Shown in pieces: positions 1-8,720 of a stretch of DNA of 64,000 bases. A program made the translations under genes and the position numbers. Origin of the DNA: Micromonospora zamorensis (GTDB lineage Bacteria > Actinomycetota > Actinomycetes > Mycobacteriales > Micromonosporaceae). The stretch is taken from assembly GCF_900090275.1 (NCBI RefSeq), contig NZ_LT607755.1:3534001-3598000 (forward strand), written 5' to 3'. The notes beneath the pieces were generated by a model, which worked only from the letters and a program-made list of their open reading frames with translations, was not told the DNA's origin and ran no database searches. Position 1 is the stretch's first letter. Each line of letters opens with the position of its first letter.

Positions 1-1845
1 GGTGACCTCACGTTCCTTCTGGCGGCGGCGCAGGTATTCGGCGGCGACCTGGTTGATCGCCTCGTTGAGGAACGCGCCGGAGCCGAGCGCCGGCTCACAG
101 ATGGTCCAGTCCAGCAGTTCGCGGGCCGGGGTGATCGTGTCGTCCTGGTCGAGGCGGTACTTGAGGGCGAGTTGGACGGTGACCTCGGTCAGCGACTGCG
201 GGGTGTAGTAGGAGGCACTGGTCTGCCGGTCCCGGCCGGCAAGCCGGTAGACGAACTGGCCGGGCTGGTAGCTGACCCGGCTGCGGACGCCGGTGTAGGC
301 GTCTTCCTTGTAGACGAAGACACCATCGTCGTACTCGTCGACCTTGGAGGCCGGGATCATCCACGAGCCGTCCTTCGGGTCGCCGTTCTTGGCGACCTCG
401 TAGAGCTGCTCGGTGGCGACGAAACCGGTGTACGACATCAGGCCCTCGTAGACCGCGCCGAGCTGGTTGATGCCGAGCTGGGCGTACGAGATGAAGCCGC
501 CGCGGCGCTTCTTGCCGCCCTTGGTGAGCATCAGCCGGCGCAGCACCTCGTAGAGGACCTTGTTGCGCAGCCGCGTGTCGATCTTCGGAGCGTGCTCGTC
601 GTCCGGGTCACTGCCCGGTTCGGCGATCAGTCGGCCGATGAGCTTGGTCTTCTCGGGCAGGAACAGGTCGGAGCGCATCGGCTCGAAGCGCAGCCCCTCC
701 CCCTCGCTGGCCTTGTCCTCGACCTCCGCGCCGCCACGCGGCCGGTGACCCTCGTTGACCATGCGGAACAGCAGGTTGAGTGACTCGTACAGGTGGGTGC
801 CGTCCTCGGCGGAGGGGGCGAGGCGGCGGGAGACGAGGTCACCGAGGCGGGCGAGGCTGTAGCCCTCGACGTACTGGGGGTCGTTGACCGGCAGCACCCC
901 CAGTTCGGGACGCGCCTCGGCATAGAGCAGGAACAGGATCCGGTAGAGGTAGCGCAGCGACTCCCGGCCCAACTCCTTGGCCAGCTCGTCGAGGTCCATC
1001 ACCTGCTGCGGGTGGTAGCCGGCCCGCCGGATCTGGTCGAGGACCTCGTTGGCGATGAGTTCGACGGAGACCTTCAGGCCCTCGCGGAGTTCGCTGGAGA
1101 CACCGACGGCGTGCTGGCGGGAGCCGGCCACCAGGTCGGCGAGGGGTTCGGTGCCGCCCTCGGCGGGTGGGCGCAGCGAGTCGGCGCCGAAGAGCGCGGC
1201 GACGACGTCGAGTTCCTTGTCGTCGTTGCGGGCGTACGCGGTGTCGAGGCTGACGGCCAGGTAGCGGCCCTCACCCCAGACGGTGCGGTCGGCGAGGGTG
1301 ATCACGCCGCCGCTGAGGATCAGCACGTAGCGGGGCTTCGGACTGTCGGCGGCGAAGAGCAGGGAGGCGAGCTTGGCACCCGTCTCGATGCTCTCGGTGC
1401 TCGACAGGGTGAGCGGGTCGAGCAGGCGACCGGCGTCGTCCGGGTCCTGCGCCGCCTCGGTGTCGACCGCCCAACCGCAGTCCAGCGCGACGATGCCGTG
1501 CGCGGTGGTCAGCTCGGCGTGGGCGACGTGGACCTCGTACTCCTGGCCGTTGCGCTCGACGGTGATGGTCTGCGGCTGCGGGTCGAAGCCGAGCGCCCGC
1601 AGCACGTCCTGGTGCTGCTTGCGCAGCCGCTCCGGGTCGAAGAAGTCGGCGTCGGTCAGCTCGGTCTTGGCGTCGAAGTACTGCCGACGCATGCCGCGCA
1701 GCCCGGCGCGTGGCGTGACCCGGTTGGCCTTCTCCTGCTCGGCCCACTGCTTGAGCAGGCCGCCCTTGAGGGTGGTGGGCAGGATCTCGGCGAGGTAGTG
1801 CGCGGAGAGGTACTCGCCGCGGTTCGTCAGCGACTCGAAACTCAT
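1..1845 (-). CDS. Large adenine-specific DNA methylase (Eco57I/DrmMI/PglX-like), 3' end beyond the window
   Basis: The reading frame is open from the ATG at 1845-1843 to the left edge (615 codons, no stop), so the C-terminal part is missing. A GGAG ribosome site lies about 10 bases before the ATG. The first ~580 residues are an alpha/beta N-terminal region. Near codon 590 the SAM-binding motif I appears as EPALGSGAFLNEA, the form used by class I N6-adenine methylases of restriction or BREX/DISARM type. The catalytic NPPY-type motif would lie off the edge, so activity cannot be judged. It follows the helicase gene by 77 bases and is probably in its operon. The long N-terminus argues against a small Dam-like enzyme. 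It could be a type II Eco57I-like enzyme, a DISARM DrmMI or a BREX PglX; the pairing with an SNF2 helicase favours DISARM-like. Confidence 0.85.
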   Translation of the reverse strand, partial: MSFESLTNRGEYLSAHYLAEILPTTLKGGLLKQWAEQEKANRVTPRAGLRGMRRQYFDAKTELTDADFFDPERLRKQHQDVLRALGFDPQPQTITVERNGQEYEVHVAHAELTTAHGIVALDCGWAVDTEAAQDPDDAGRLLDPLTLSSTESIETGAKLASLLFAADSPKPRYVLILSGGVITLADRTVWGEGRYLAVSLDTAYARNDDKELDVVAALFGADSLRPPAEGGTEPLADLVAGSRQHAVGVSSELREGLKVSVELIANEVLDQIRRAGYHPQQVMDLDELAKELGRESLRYLYRILFLLYAEARPELGVLPVNDPQYVEGYSLARLGDLVSRRLAPSAEDGTHLYESLNLLFRMVNEGHRPRGGAEVEDKASEGEGLRFEPMRSDLFLPEKTKLIGRLIAEPGSDPDDEHAPKIDTRLRNKVLYEVLRRLMLTKGGKKRRGGFISYAQLGINQLGAVYEGLMSYTGFVATEQLYEVAKNGDPKDGSWMIPASKVDEYDDGVFVYKEDAYTGVRSRVSYQPGQFVYRLAGRDRQTSASYYTPQSLTEVTVQLALKYRLDQDDTITPARELLDWTICEPALGSGAFLNEAINQVAAEYLRRRQKEREVT

Positions 1846-1921
1846 GCCGGCACTCCGCTACGCTCCGTGCCGCCCTGAGGCACCATCGCACTCAGCCTGA
1901 TGATTCGCTCGCTACGCTCGC

Positions 1922-4723
1922 TCATGCGGCACTCTCCTGCGACGGTACGAGGACGGCGAGCACCCGTAGTAGCGGGTCGCCGGCGGTTTCCAGGCGGTCG
2001 AGCAGGTCGTTCTGCTCCTGGACGGTGGTGTCGACGCGTTGGCGTCGCTTCTCCCTGTGCGCGCCGGGCAGCTCATCGAGGAGGCTGGCCTGCCGGAAGG
2101 TCCTCAGCTGCTCGCGGTGCCGCTGCAACGGCTCGGCGTTGGCCTCGGCCCACTCGGCGCGCTTGCCCTCCAGATACTGCCGGGCAACCTGGACGGCCTC
2201 CGGCAGCAGATCCTTGAGCGGGTCGATCGCGATGGCCTCGGCGCGGTTGACCATCGCCGGACCGACGTTTGCCTCGCGCAGCACGTCGTCCATCGGTCGG
2301 ATGGTCGGCGACGCGGGCAGGTCGGAGACGGCCATCCACTGGACGACGGTGGGTTGACCGAGGCGGTTGGCGTAGACGCCCTGGATCAGGAACGTCGGCG
2401 CGGTCACGTCGGCGGTGAGCACCGGGGCCTGTTGGCGGCCGAGCCGGATCAGCACCTTGTCGACCAGCCAGTCGACCATCGGGTGCACGTCGCTGAGGAA
2501 GGCGATGTCCGGCCACATCGGGGTCTTGCTCTGCCGGGCCTGGTCGAGTTTGCGCTGGGCGAGCGCGCGGTCGAAGGTGACCTTGAGTCGCAGGTCCTCG
2601 CCCTCCCGGTGTGCCCGCAGGTAGGTGCGGGGCAGGTCGGTGAGCCGGTGCACCAGGTCGTCAGGGGCGAGGAAGGTCATCAGTTCGTCCTCGCGGCGCA
2701 GGTCGATGTGGTCCTCGGGCCGGTCCTCGTAGATCTCGTACAGGGCGGCGTCGACGAAGTCCTGCGTGGAGTCGAAGAGCTTCGGCACCTTTGCGTGGGG
2801 CACGTCCGCCGCCACGGGAGCGGTGCCGACGTCGGCGAAGAGGTCGGCCATCACGTCGACCTCGGCGTGGGCAGCTTCGTAGGACTCGTCCACCGACTTG
2901 CCGGCGAGCAGGTCCCGGACCAGCCGGTCCTCCTCGGCCTTGGCGTCGTACTGGCCCGTCACCGCCTCGACGCTGCCGAGGCTGCGGTGGGCGGTCTCCT
3001 CCCGGTTGAGCAGCTTCTCGGCGACCGTGCGGTCGTCCTTGGCGTCGTCACGGTCGGAGGTGAGGATCAGCGCGCGGAACTGCGGTTGGTGCTTCTGCCC
3101 GTAGCGGTCGATCCGGCCGTTGCGCTGCTCGATCCGGATCAGGCTCCACGGGATGTCGTAGTGGATCAGATGGTGGCACTGCTGGTGCAGGTTGACGCCC
3201 TCAGAGGCGACGTCGCCGGTAAACAGCAACCGGACGTCGCTGCCGGCCAGCTCGAACTCCTGCAGGATCGTCTGCTCGTCCTTGTCAGCCACACCGCCGT
3301 GCAGCACCCGGATCGCGTTCGGCTTGAGGCCGAGCATTCCGGGGACGACCTCGGCGAGCCACTTGATGGTCGGCACCCGCTCAGAGAAGACCACGGCCCG
3401 GGTTGCGCTGTTCTTGCCGACGCCGATCTTTCTCAGCTCGTCGACCAGCCCCTTGAGCTTGCTGGAGTCGGTGTCGGTCATCGCCGAGGTCAGCTCCGCG
3501 AGCCGGTCCAGGGCCGCCCGCTCGGTGCCGGTGGCCTTCTTGCGCCGGTTGGTCACCGTCTCGTGCAAGGCCCGGTGCGAGGACAGAAACGACTTCAACA
3601 AGGTGTACGGGAAGAGTCGGTGCTGCCCCGTGATTGGCTCGTCGGTCCACTTGCCGGCCAACCACACATCGGTCAGTTCGTCGAAGATCTGTTCCTCGAT
3701 CGAGGTCGCCGTGCAGTGCAGGGCCTCGGACGGGCCGCGGTCGGCCCAGCGGTCGCCGATCTGGTCGCGTACCTCCGGGCTGATCTTCGTGCGGCGCAGG
3801 TAGAGGTGCGCGATGTCGCTGGCCTGGTAGTCCTTCTCGTTGGCGATCGCCGCCGGGTCGAGCAGCGAGATCAGCTGCGCGAACGACTCCTTGTCGCCGT
3901 TGTGCGGGGTCGCGCTCGCCAGCAGCAACGCGTCGGTCTTCGCGGCCAGGCGGCGGGCCAGCTCATTGCGCTGGGTGCCCTTGTTGATGAGGTTGTGCGA
4001 CTCGTCGATGACGACGGCATCCCAGGTCGTGGCATCGAGGTGATGGCCGAACTGGCCGGCGTCCTTGAGGGTGTCGACCGAGATGATGGCCCGTTTGAAG
4101 TAGGTGAACGGGTTACGCCCGGCGGGGATCTCCTGCTGGATGCGCTGGATGCCGGTCGAGTCGAGCCGGACCAGCGGAATCGCGAACCTGGTCCAGAGCT
4201 CCCGCTGGAACTGTTCGAGGACCTGCTGCGGCGAGACAACCAGGATGCGCTCACCTCGGCCCCGGCGGATCAGCTCGGCGAGGATCAGCCCGATCTCCAG
4301 GGTCTTACCCAGGCCGACGACGTCAGCGAGCAGGATCCGCGGCCGCAGGCCGGACAGGGCCAGTTCGACGGGTCGCTGCTGGTAGGTCAGCGGGTCGAGC
4401 AGGAACCGGTCGGCGAGGGCCAGCCCGCGCTCGGTGCGGGGCAGTGGAGTACGCCGCAGCACGGCCTCCAGGAAGAGGCGGCTCTGCCGGAACCGCGACG
4501 AGGTGTCCTGGATGAGGTCCGTCTCCTCGGGCACCAGCGGCGTGATGTCCTCAAGCTTGGTGAAGAAGGTCGCCTCGACGTCCTGCACGAACTCGGAGAC
4601 GCCGACCGCCTTCACCATCGTGCCGTCCGCGGTGCCGGTCTTGACGCTGCGGATCAGCCACTCCTCGTCGCGGACGACGATGCGGGAGCCCGGGGCGAAG
4701 GTCGCGGCCTGGGTGGTGGTCAT
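1922..4723 (-). CDS. SNF2-family DEAD/DEAH-like helicase (DrmD-like candidate)
   Basis: A 933-residue superfamily 2 helicase/translocase. Visible motifs are Walker A ADVVGLGKT (residues 133-141), Walker B as DESH (240-243), motif III-like SATPHNG, and the C-terminal RecA lobe with a motif VI-like QRNGRIDRYGQ stretch. Residues 1-60 form a small beta-rich N-terminal region and residues ~650-933 a helical/charged tail. The family hydrolyses ATP to translocate on or remodel double-stranded DNA. The gene starts 13 bases after the kinase stop, and its AGGAAGG ribosome site sits right at that stop, so the two are very likely co-transcribed. The methylase follows. SNF2 helicase plus large adenine methylase is the core pair of DISARM class 1 (DrmD, DrmMI). 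That subtype assignment is inference because further genes lie off the window. Confidence 0.88.
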   Translation of the reverse strand: MTTTQAATFAPGSRIVVRDEEWLIRSVKTGTADGTMVKAVGVSEFVQDVEATFFTKLEDITPLVPEETDLIQDTSSRFRQSRLFLEAVLRRTPLPRTERGLALADRFLLDPLTYQQRPVELALSGLRPRILLADVVGLGKTLEIGLILAELIRRGRGERILVVSPQQVLEQFQRELWTRFAIPLVRLDSTGIQRIQQEIPAGRNPFTYFKRAIISVDTLKDAGQFGHHLDATTWDAVVIDESHNLINKGTQRNELARRLAAKTDALLLASATPHNGDKESFAQLISLLDPAAIANEKDYQASDIAHLYLRRTKISPEVRDQIGDRWADRGPSEALHCTATSIEEQIFDELTDVWLAGKWTDEPITGQHRLFPYTLLKSFLSSHRALHETVTNRRKKATGTERAALDRLAELTSAMTDTDSSKLKGLVDELRKIGVGKNSATRAVVFSERVPTIKWLAEVVPGMLGLKPNAIRVLHGGVADKDEQTILQEFELAGSDVRLLFTGDVASEGVNLHQQCHHLIHYDIPWSLIRIEQRNGRIDRYGQKHQPQFRALILTSDRDDAKDDRTVAEKLLNREETAHRSLGSVEAVTGQYDAKAEEDRLVRDLLAGKSVDESYEAAHAEVDVMADLFADVGTAPVAADVPHAKVPKLFDSTQDFVDAALYEIYEDRPEDHIDLRREDELMTFLAPDDLVHRLTDLPRTYLRAHREGEDLRLKVTFDRALAQRKLDQARQSKTPMWPDIAFLSDVHPMVDWLVDKVLIRLGRQQAPVLTADVTAPTFLIQGVYANRLGQPTVVQWMAVSDLPASPTIRPMDDVLREANVGPAMVNRAEAIAIDPLKDLLPEAVQVARQYLEGKRAEWAEANAEPLQRHREQLRTFRQASLLDELPGAHREKRRQRVDTTVQEQNDLLDRLETAGDPLLRVLAVLVPSQESAA

Positions 4724-4736
4724 CGGTGGTGCCTTC

Positions 4737-5798
4737 CTACAGGGTCGAGCGGCGGGCGTACTGGCGGCGCATCTTGTCGACGAGCCACGTCACATCGGCT
4801 GGCGCGTTGGGCCGCTTGGCGTCGACCTTCGTGGGTGTCGTCTCCGGCACCGGTACGGTGTCCGACTCGATGACCGGCGTGCCCTCCGGGTCCTGTAGCG
4901 GATCATCCAGGTCCGGAGGGACCAGCAGCTCCGTGCCACCGTCGTAGGTGAGTTCGGCGACTTCCTGGCGCAGGCCGTGGACACTCTTGCCGCTGGCAGC
5001 GGTGGCGACCGCGAGCAACCGCGCGCGAACGTCGGTCAGACCGGGTCGCGCCGTGGGGTCGAAGGCGAGCATCGTGCCGAGCAACTGCACCAGCTCGGCC
5101 GGCACCTCGGAGAGGTCGGGAAGGTCGCTGGGCTCGCTGATGCGCAGCAGCAGGTTCCAGGAGTTCGTCGGCGGGTAGAGCCCACGCCCGGTCAGGGCGA
5201 AGACCAGCGTCGCGGCGAGGGCATAGACGTCGACCGCCGGAGTGAGGTCTCGCTCACCCTTGACCTGCTCGGGCGACATGTAGGCGGGAGTGCCGACCAG
5301 GGCGCCCGGCTCGGTCAGGTAGTCGTCCCGCTCGATCAGCACCGCCAGGCCGAAATCGATCAGTTTGGGGCCGTCGGGGCCGAGGATGATGTTCTGCGGC
5401 TTGAGGTCGCGATGCAGCAGCTTGACCTGGTGCACCTTGGCGAGACCTTCGGCGAGCATCGCTCCGGCCATGGCGGCCAACGGCAACGGAAGCGGCCCTC
5501 GTGCGTCGACATGCTGTCGCAGTGTGGCGCCGGGGACGTACTCCACGGCGAGCCAGGCCGGATTCGCGTACGGGTCGGCGCCCTCAAGGCGGGCCACCCG
5601 GGACCCGAAGACCAGCTTGAGGCTGTCGACCTCGGCGGCGAACCGCTCGCGCACCGTCGGCGCCTCAATCAGGTGTTGCTTGATCACCTTTACGGCGACC
5701 CGCTCGGCGGTCGGCGACACCGCGAAGAACACGTCGCCCATACCGCCTGAGCCGAGCGGCCGGACCAACTCGTAGCCGCCGATTCTGCCCAGCGTCAT
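4737..5798 (-). CDS. Cytosolic Hanks-type Ser/Thr protein kinase
   Basis: 353 residues. The kinase domain covers residues ~8-265 with glycine loop GSGGMG (16-21), ATP-binding Lys37 in AVKVIK, catalytic HRDLKPQN (Asp131), DFG (148-150) and the activation-segment end GTPAYMSPE (169-177). All key residues are present, so it should be active. The ~85-residue tail is acidic, Pro/Thr-rich and ends in a short basic helix. There is no transmembrane segment and no PASTA repeat, unlike PknB. GAGGGGGACGA gives a good ribosome site. It is the first gene of an operon with the helicase and methylase. In BREX type 2 a kinase (PglW) accompanies the methylase, and kinases act in some abortive-infection systems, so a signalling role in a defence operon is plausible but inferred. 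Confidence 0.9.
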   Translation of the reverse strand: MTLGRIGGYELVRPLGSGGMGDVFFAVSPTAERVAVKVIKQHLIEAPTVRERFAAEVDSLKLVFGSRVARLEGADPYANPAWLAVEYVPGATLRQHVDARGPLPLPLAAMAGAMLAEGLAKVHQVKLLHRDLKPQNIILGPDGPKLIDFGLAVLIERDDYLTEPGALVGTPAYMSPEQVKGERDLTPAVDVYALAATLVFALTGRGLYPPTNSWNLLLRISEPSDLPDLSEVPAELVQLLGTMLAFDPTARPGLTDVRARLLAVATAASGKSVHGLRQEVAELTYDGGTELLVPPDLDDPLQDPEGTPVIESDTVPVPETTPTKVDAKRPNAPADVTWLVDKMRRQYARRSTL

Positions 5799-5993
5799 TC
5801 GTCCCCCTCACGATGACACCCGCCAAAACTGCTCGTCTGCCCTGTCGGCTTGACGCATGGCGGACGCATGACCGTACAACGTTGAACTTCCGACGAGGAA
5901 GTGTCCGAATGGCGGTTCCTGTGAGACGTTGAATCCAAACTTCAGACGACTCGATGCGCCGCCGTCGGATATCTGACGACACCAGAAAGCTTG

Positions 5994-6404
5994 TCAGCTG
6001 TTCCAGAACATCAGGTCGCGGGCCTGCCGCGAACAAGCCGTCAACTCCGGCACATCCCTCGAAGGGACGACGTAGTCACGCTCGCGGATGAGCGCGAGGA
6101 AATCCGCCGGCAATGCGACGCGGTGACGCCGCACGTAGTAGGCGAGGTCCTTCCGCCAGAGCCAGTCACCGTCGGTCATAACGGTCGAGCCGTTCATCAC
6201 CTGCCGGGTCGAGTCGAAGGCGTCGTTGGCGACGTCCATCACGTCGATGAGGATGTGTCCCGAGTTCAAATAGCTGACCACCTGGGTGAGGTCGGGCAGT
6301 TCCTCGTCGGCGACGCTGTCGAAGATGCTCTCCTGCGGCTCGGCGGAGCGGACCGGTCCGAATTCGCGGAACATTCCCGCTGCCTTCAACTGACCGCCGC
6401 TCAT
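5994..6404 (-). CDS. Hypothetical protein, candidate immunity protein for the upstream toxin
   Basis: 136 residues if it starts at the ATG at 6404, which shares its A with the toxin stop (TGATG), a classic translational-coupling junction. A GTG at 6437 would give 11 more residues inside the toxin gene and is less likely. The product is soluble, mixed alpha/beta and acidic in its first half, with no signal peptide and no membrane segment. I do not recognise a named family. Its position directly after a polymorphic-toxin-like gene, overlapping by one base, is the standard place for the immunity gene. Function is inferred from context only. Confidence 0.7.
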   Translation of the reverse strand: MSGGQLKAAGMFREFGPVRSAEPQESIFDSVADEELPDLTQVVSYLNSGHILIDVMDVANDAFDSTRQVMNGSTVMTDGDWLWRKDLAYYVRRHRVALPADFLALIRERDYVVPSRDVPELTACSRQARDLMFWNS

Positions 6405-7786
6405 CAACGCCCACCATTCGGGTAGAAGGTCTTCCACACTCCGTCGCCCCGGATCACCGGGGTCTGCCCCACGGGACCATACCGGTCGACACCGACCGCG
6501 TCCGTCGGCGCTGTCACCGGCACCCCGAGGGCGTCGGCGACCTGTTGCGCCGCTGGTGGCACGCCGGCTTCGGGGGCGACGGTGCCGGTGTGACAGGAGA
6601 CCAGCCGCACCGGGCCACCGTCGTAGTGCGGGTTGGCGCGGATGGCGTCGGCGATCTGCTGTGGGTGAGTGAAGTTGGCAGGGTGGTCGGCACCGTCAGC
6701 GCCCACGAGGCCCGGCCGGAACAGACCGGTGCGTTCGCCGTGCACGACCACATCGTGATGGCCGGGGATCGGTGCCACGGCGTCAAAGTTGCGCATCGTT
6801 GCGCTGTCGTAGCCGATCGCCGTGCTGTTCGGGCGGTGGTAGACCGGATCTCCCGCCGGGAGGTTCGCATCCGGCGGTGGCGGCGTCTGCGGATGTGCGG
6901 AGGGGTCCTCCCAATCCGACCGGCGCCCCATCGAATCCAGGTCCGGCTCTCCCCAGGCCCCTGGGCGCCCGCCGGGTGTGGCGCCGTTCGTCGGGCTGGC
7001 CGGGTCGGCCCGGGCCGCCCGCCGCAGGAGGCCGTTCAGCTCGTCGATCAGGTCGCCCAGGCGGCTGAGCAGCGGGGCCAGCCGACGAAGGCTGCTGATC
7101 AGGGCGCTGATCAACCTGCCGATCCGCGCCGCCCACTTGGCCACCAGGCTGCTCACCTGGGAGATCACCAACGGAGTCGCGATGCCCAGCGTCGCGCCGG
7201 CCTCGGCCAGCCAGAGCGGCAGCCGGACCGCCAGCACCGACACGAAGTCCGCGATCAGGTCCCGGACCAACTCGCGGACCAGCGCCACCAGCAGCCCCGC
7301 GCCCTCCACCAGCGAAGCGATGCCGCCGGCAGCTCGCGCAATGCCTTCCATCGCCCGCACCTGGCCCGACATGTGCGCCCGGTAGGCGCGCGCCGAGGCG
7401 CCATCCCACTCGGCGAGCTGCGACGAAATGGCCGCCTGCAGATCAGCCGCCGCGTCGGTGCTCTGCTTCGCGACGTTGCGCCACGTGGCCGCGTACGCGT
7501 CGATCTGATCCGGGTCGCCGGCCAGCCAGTCCAGCGCGTCCGAGAGCGGCTTGACGTGTTCAAGCAACCAGCCGACGCCCCAACTGACCAGCGAGCCGAG
7601 CGGGTCGAGCACGGTGGCCAACGCGTCCATCGAGGTGGCGACACCACCGATCGTCGAGTCGATCCAGCTTCCCGACTCGATGCCTGCCACGGTGTCCGTG
7701 ACGTCCTCCACCAACCCGAGCCCCGTGTACCACTGGGTCGAGTCATGGCGCTCCACCACCAGCGGGTTGGCCGCCATGTCGGTCAC
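6404..7786 (-). CDS. WXG-type polymorphic toxin with His/Cys (CPD/caspase-like) C-terminal domain
   Basis: 460 residues from a GTG start that overlaps the previous stop by 4 bases (GTGA). Residues ~85-160 are a helical WXG100/ESX-type region with the turn motif WDG at 127-129. Residues ~160-255 are long hydrophobic/amphipathic helices. A Pro/Gly-rich linker spans 260-325 and a compact C-terminal domain 325-460. That domain has DVVVHG (His349) on one strand and VRLVSCHTG (Cys398) on another, the arrangement of the catalytic dyad in clan CD caspase-like and CPD/C80 proteases. There is no Sec signal, fitting type VII-type export. Upstream EspC-like and YbaB-like genes and the downstream candidate immunity gene support a secreted antibacterial toxin. 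The protease assignment is an inference from motif spacing; another toxin fold is possible. Confidence 0.78.
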   Translation of the reverse strand: MTDMAANPLVVERHDSTQWYTGLGLVEDVTDTVAGIESGSWIDSTIGGVATSMDALATVLDPLGSLVSWGVGWLLEHVKPLSDALDWLAGDPDQIDAYAATWRNVAKQSTDAAADLQAAISSQLAEWDGASARAYRAHMSGQVRAMEGIARAAGGIASLVEGAGLLVALVRELVRDLIADFVSVLAVRLPLWLAEAGATLGIATPLVISQVSSLVAKWAARIGRLISALISSLRRLAPLLSRLGDLIDELNGLLRRAARADPASPTNGATPGGRPGAWGEPDLDSMGRRSDWEDPSAHPQTPPPPDANLPAGDPVYHRPNSTAIGYDSATMRNFDAVAPIPGHHDVVVHGERTGLFRPGLVGADGADHPANFTHPQQIADAIRANPHYDGGPVRLVSCHTGTVAPEAGVPPAAQQVADALGVPVTAPTDAVGVDRYGPVGQTPVIRGDGVWKTFYPNGGR

Positions 7787-8115
7787 AGCGGCAGTTCCAA
7801 CCGGCCGCCACTGTCGGCAAGTCGTCGTGCGCTCGCCGCGTCGGCGGCTTCGGTCGCGGCAGCAACCGCCCGCAGGTTGGCTGCCGCCTCACGCAGTGCC
7901 GTGGCGGATCCTCCGAGCGCTGTCACCGCCCTGTCCGCCACCGGGTCGATCAACCGAGGCAGGAACCCGCAGATCTGCCCGTACGCCTCAGCGCCCATCT
8001 GCACGTACGCCGCCGCTCCACGAGCGGCTTCCATGCTGTCGGCGATGTCGTTGACCGTCGCGGCGTGCCGGATCACTGCCGCCACCGACATCTGCATCTC
8101 GGCGTCACCAGCCAT
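7783..8115 (-). CDS. EspC-like / type VII secretion target protein
   Basis: 110 residues from the ATG at 8115, which overlaps the preceding YbaB-like gene by 11 bases; a longer start at 8151 is possible. The product is almost entirely alpha-helical, Ala-rich and without Cys pairs, with a central AYGQICGFLP turn. This resembles the EspC/ESX-secretion-associated family that accompanies WXG-type toxins in actinomycetes. It probably forms a helical-hairpin partner or adaptor for the downstream toxin, with which it overlaps by 4 bases. Family assignment is by pattern only. Confidence 0.7.
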   Translation of the reverse strand: MAGDAEMQMSVAAVIRHAATVNDIADSMEAARGAAAYVQMGAEAYGQICGFLPRLIDPVADRAVTALGGSATALREAAANLRAVAAATEAADAASARRLADSGGRLELPL

Positions 8116-8524
8116 TTCCGGCGTCCCGCTCCCACCGATCGGGCTGCTCATCGGCGGGTTTGGGGAACCGCCTAGCGAAGGTGTCGGTGACCGCCCGCCC
8201 TGTCTCCGAGTCGGCGCCGACGGTGTCGTGCACCGCAATGCTCACCTGCTCGGTCAACCCGGCCTGTGCACGGGCGATCGCGGCCATGATGATGCTGGCA
8301 AGTTCGGCGCCGGGTATCCGCTGAACGCGGTCGTCCAACCGAAGGTCTGTCAGCGCCCCCGAGGCAGCGACTGTCACGCGCACCGCACCGTTTGCGCCGA
8401 CCGCCGACGACGCGATGGTCGCGACCCGGTCCGACAGATCGGTGGCAGCCTCAGCTCGCGCCGACAGCTGGGCTGCCCAGGCATGCATCAACTCCTGTGT
8501 CGCGTCCGGATCTTGACTTAGCAA
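8105..8524 (-). CDS. YbaB/EbfC-like protein at the head of the toxin operon
   Basis: About 139 residues. The frame could open with GTG at 8533, but a strong GGGGGAGG ribosome site abuts that GTG and is spaced 8 bases from the TTG at 8524, so I take TTG as the start. An N-terminal helix (residues ~5-40) is followed by VRVTVAASGALTDLRL, the beta-hairpin typical of YbaB/EbfC-fold proteins, then a helix and a charged tail. Classical YbaB binds DNA. In actinomycetes divergent copies sit at the front of ESX/WXG toxin operons, where they are more likely secretion-associated. It is the first gene of a four-gene overlapping operon. Confidence 0.75.
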   Translation of the reverse strand: MLSQDPDATQELMHAWAAQLSARAEAATDLSDRVATIASSAVGANGAVRVTVAASGALTDLRLDDRVQRIPGAELASIIMAAIARAQAGLTEQVSIAVHDTVGADSETGRAVTDTFARRFPKPADEQPDRWERDAGNGW

Positions 8525-8720
8525 GTCCGCCACCTCCCCCGCGACGCATCTCGGCGCCGTCGTTCGACCGACGCCTTCCCGCTCAGCCCTCCACTGTGCA
8601 CCACGACCGCGATGGACGCTGCCCCTCAGCCGTCACGTGCAGAGTCGGCAGGAACCGGCCAGGGGCCCCGAACGGTGACTCAGCACGCCGGACCGTGTGG
8701 TTGGCGGCCAGCACGGCCCC

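Noticed and set aside
1..1845. Assignment of the methylase to BREX (PglX)
   Set aside because: No BrxL, PglZ or ATPase neighbours are visible, and an SNF2 helicase beside it fits DISARM better; left undecided.
2039..4873. Long open frame on the plus strand opposite the helicase gene
   Set aside because: It is an antisense shadow of a high-G+C gene: no start signals, low-complexity Val/Leu/Asp/Gly composition, and the minus-strand protein has complete helicase motifs.
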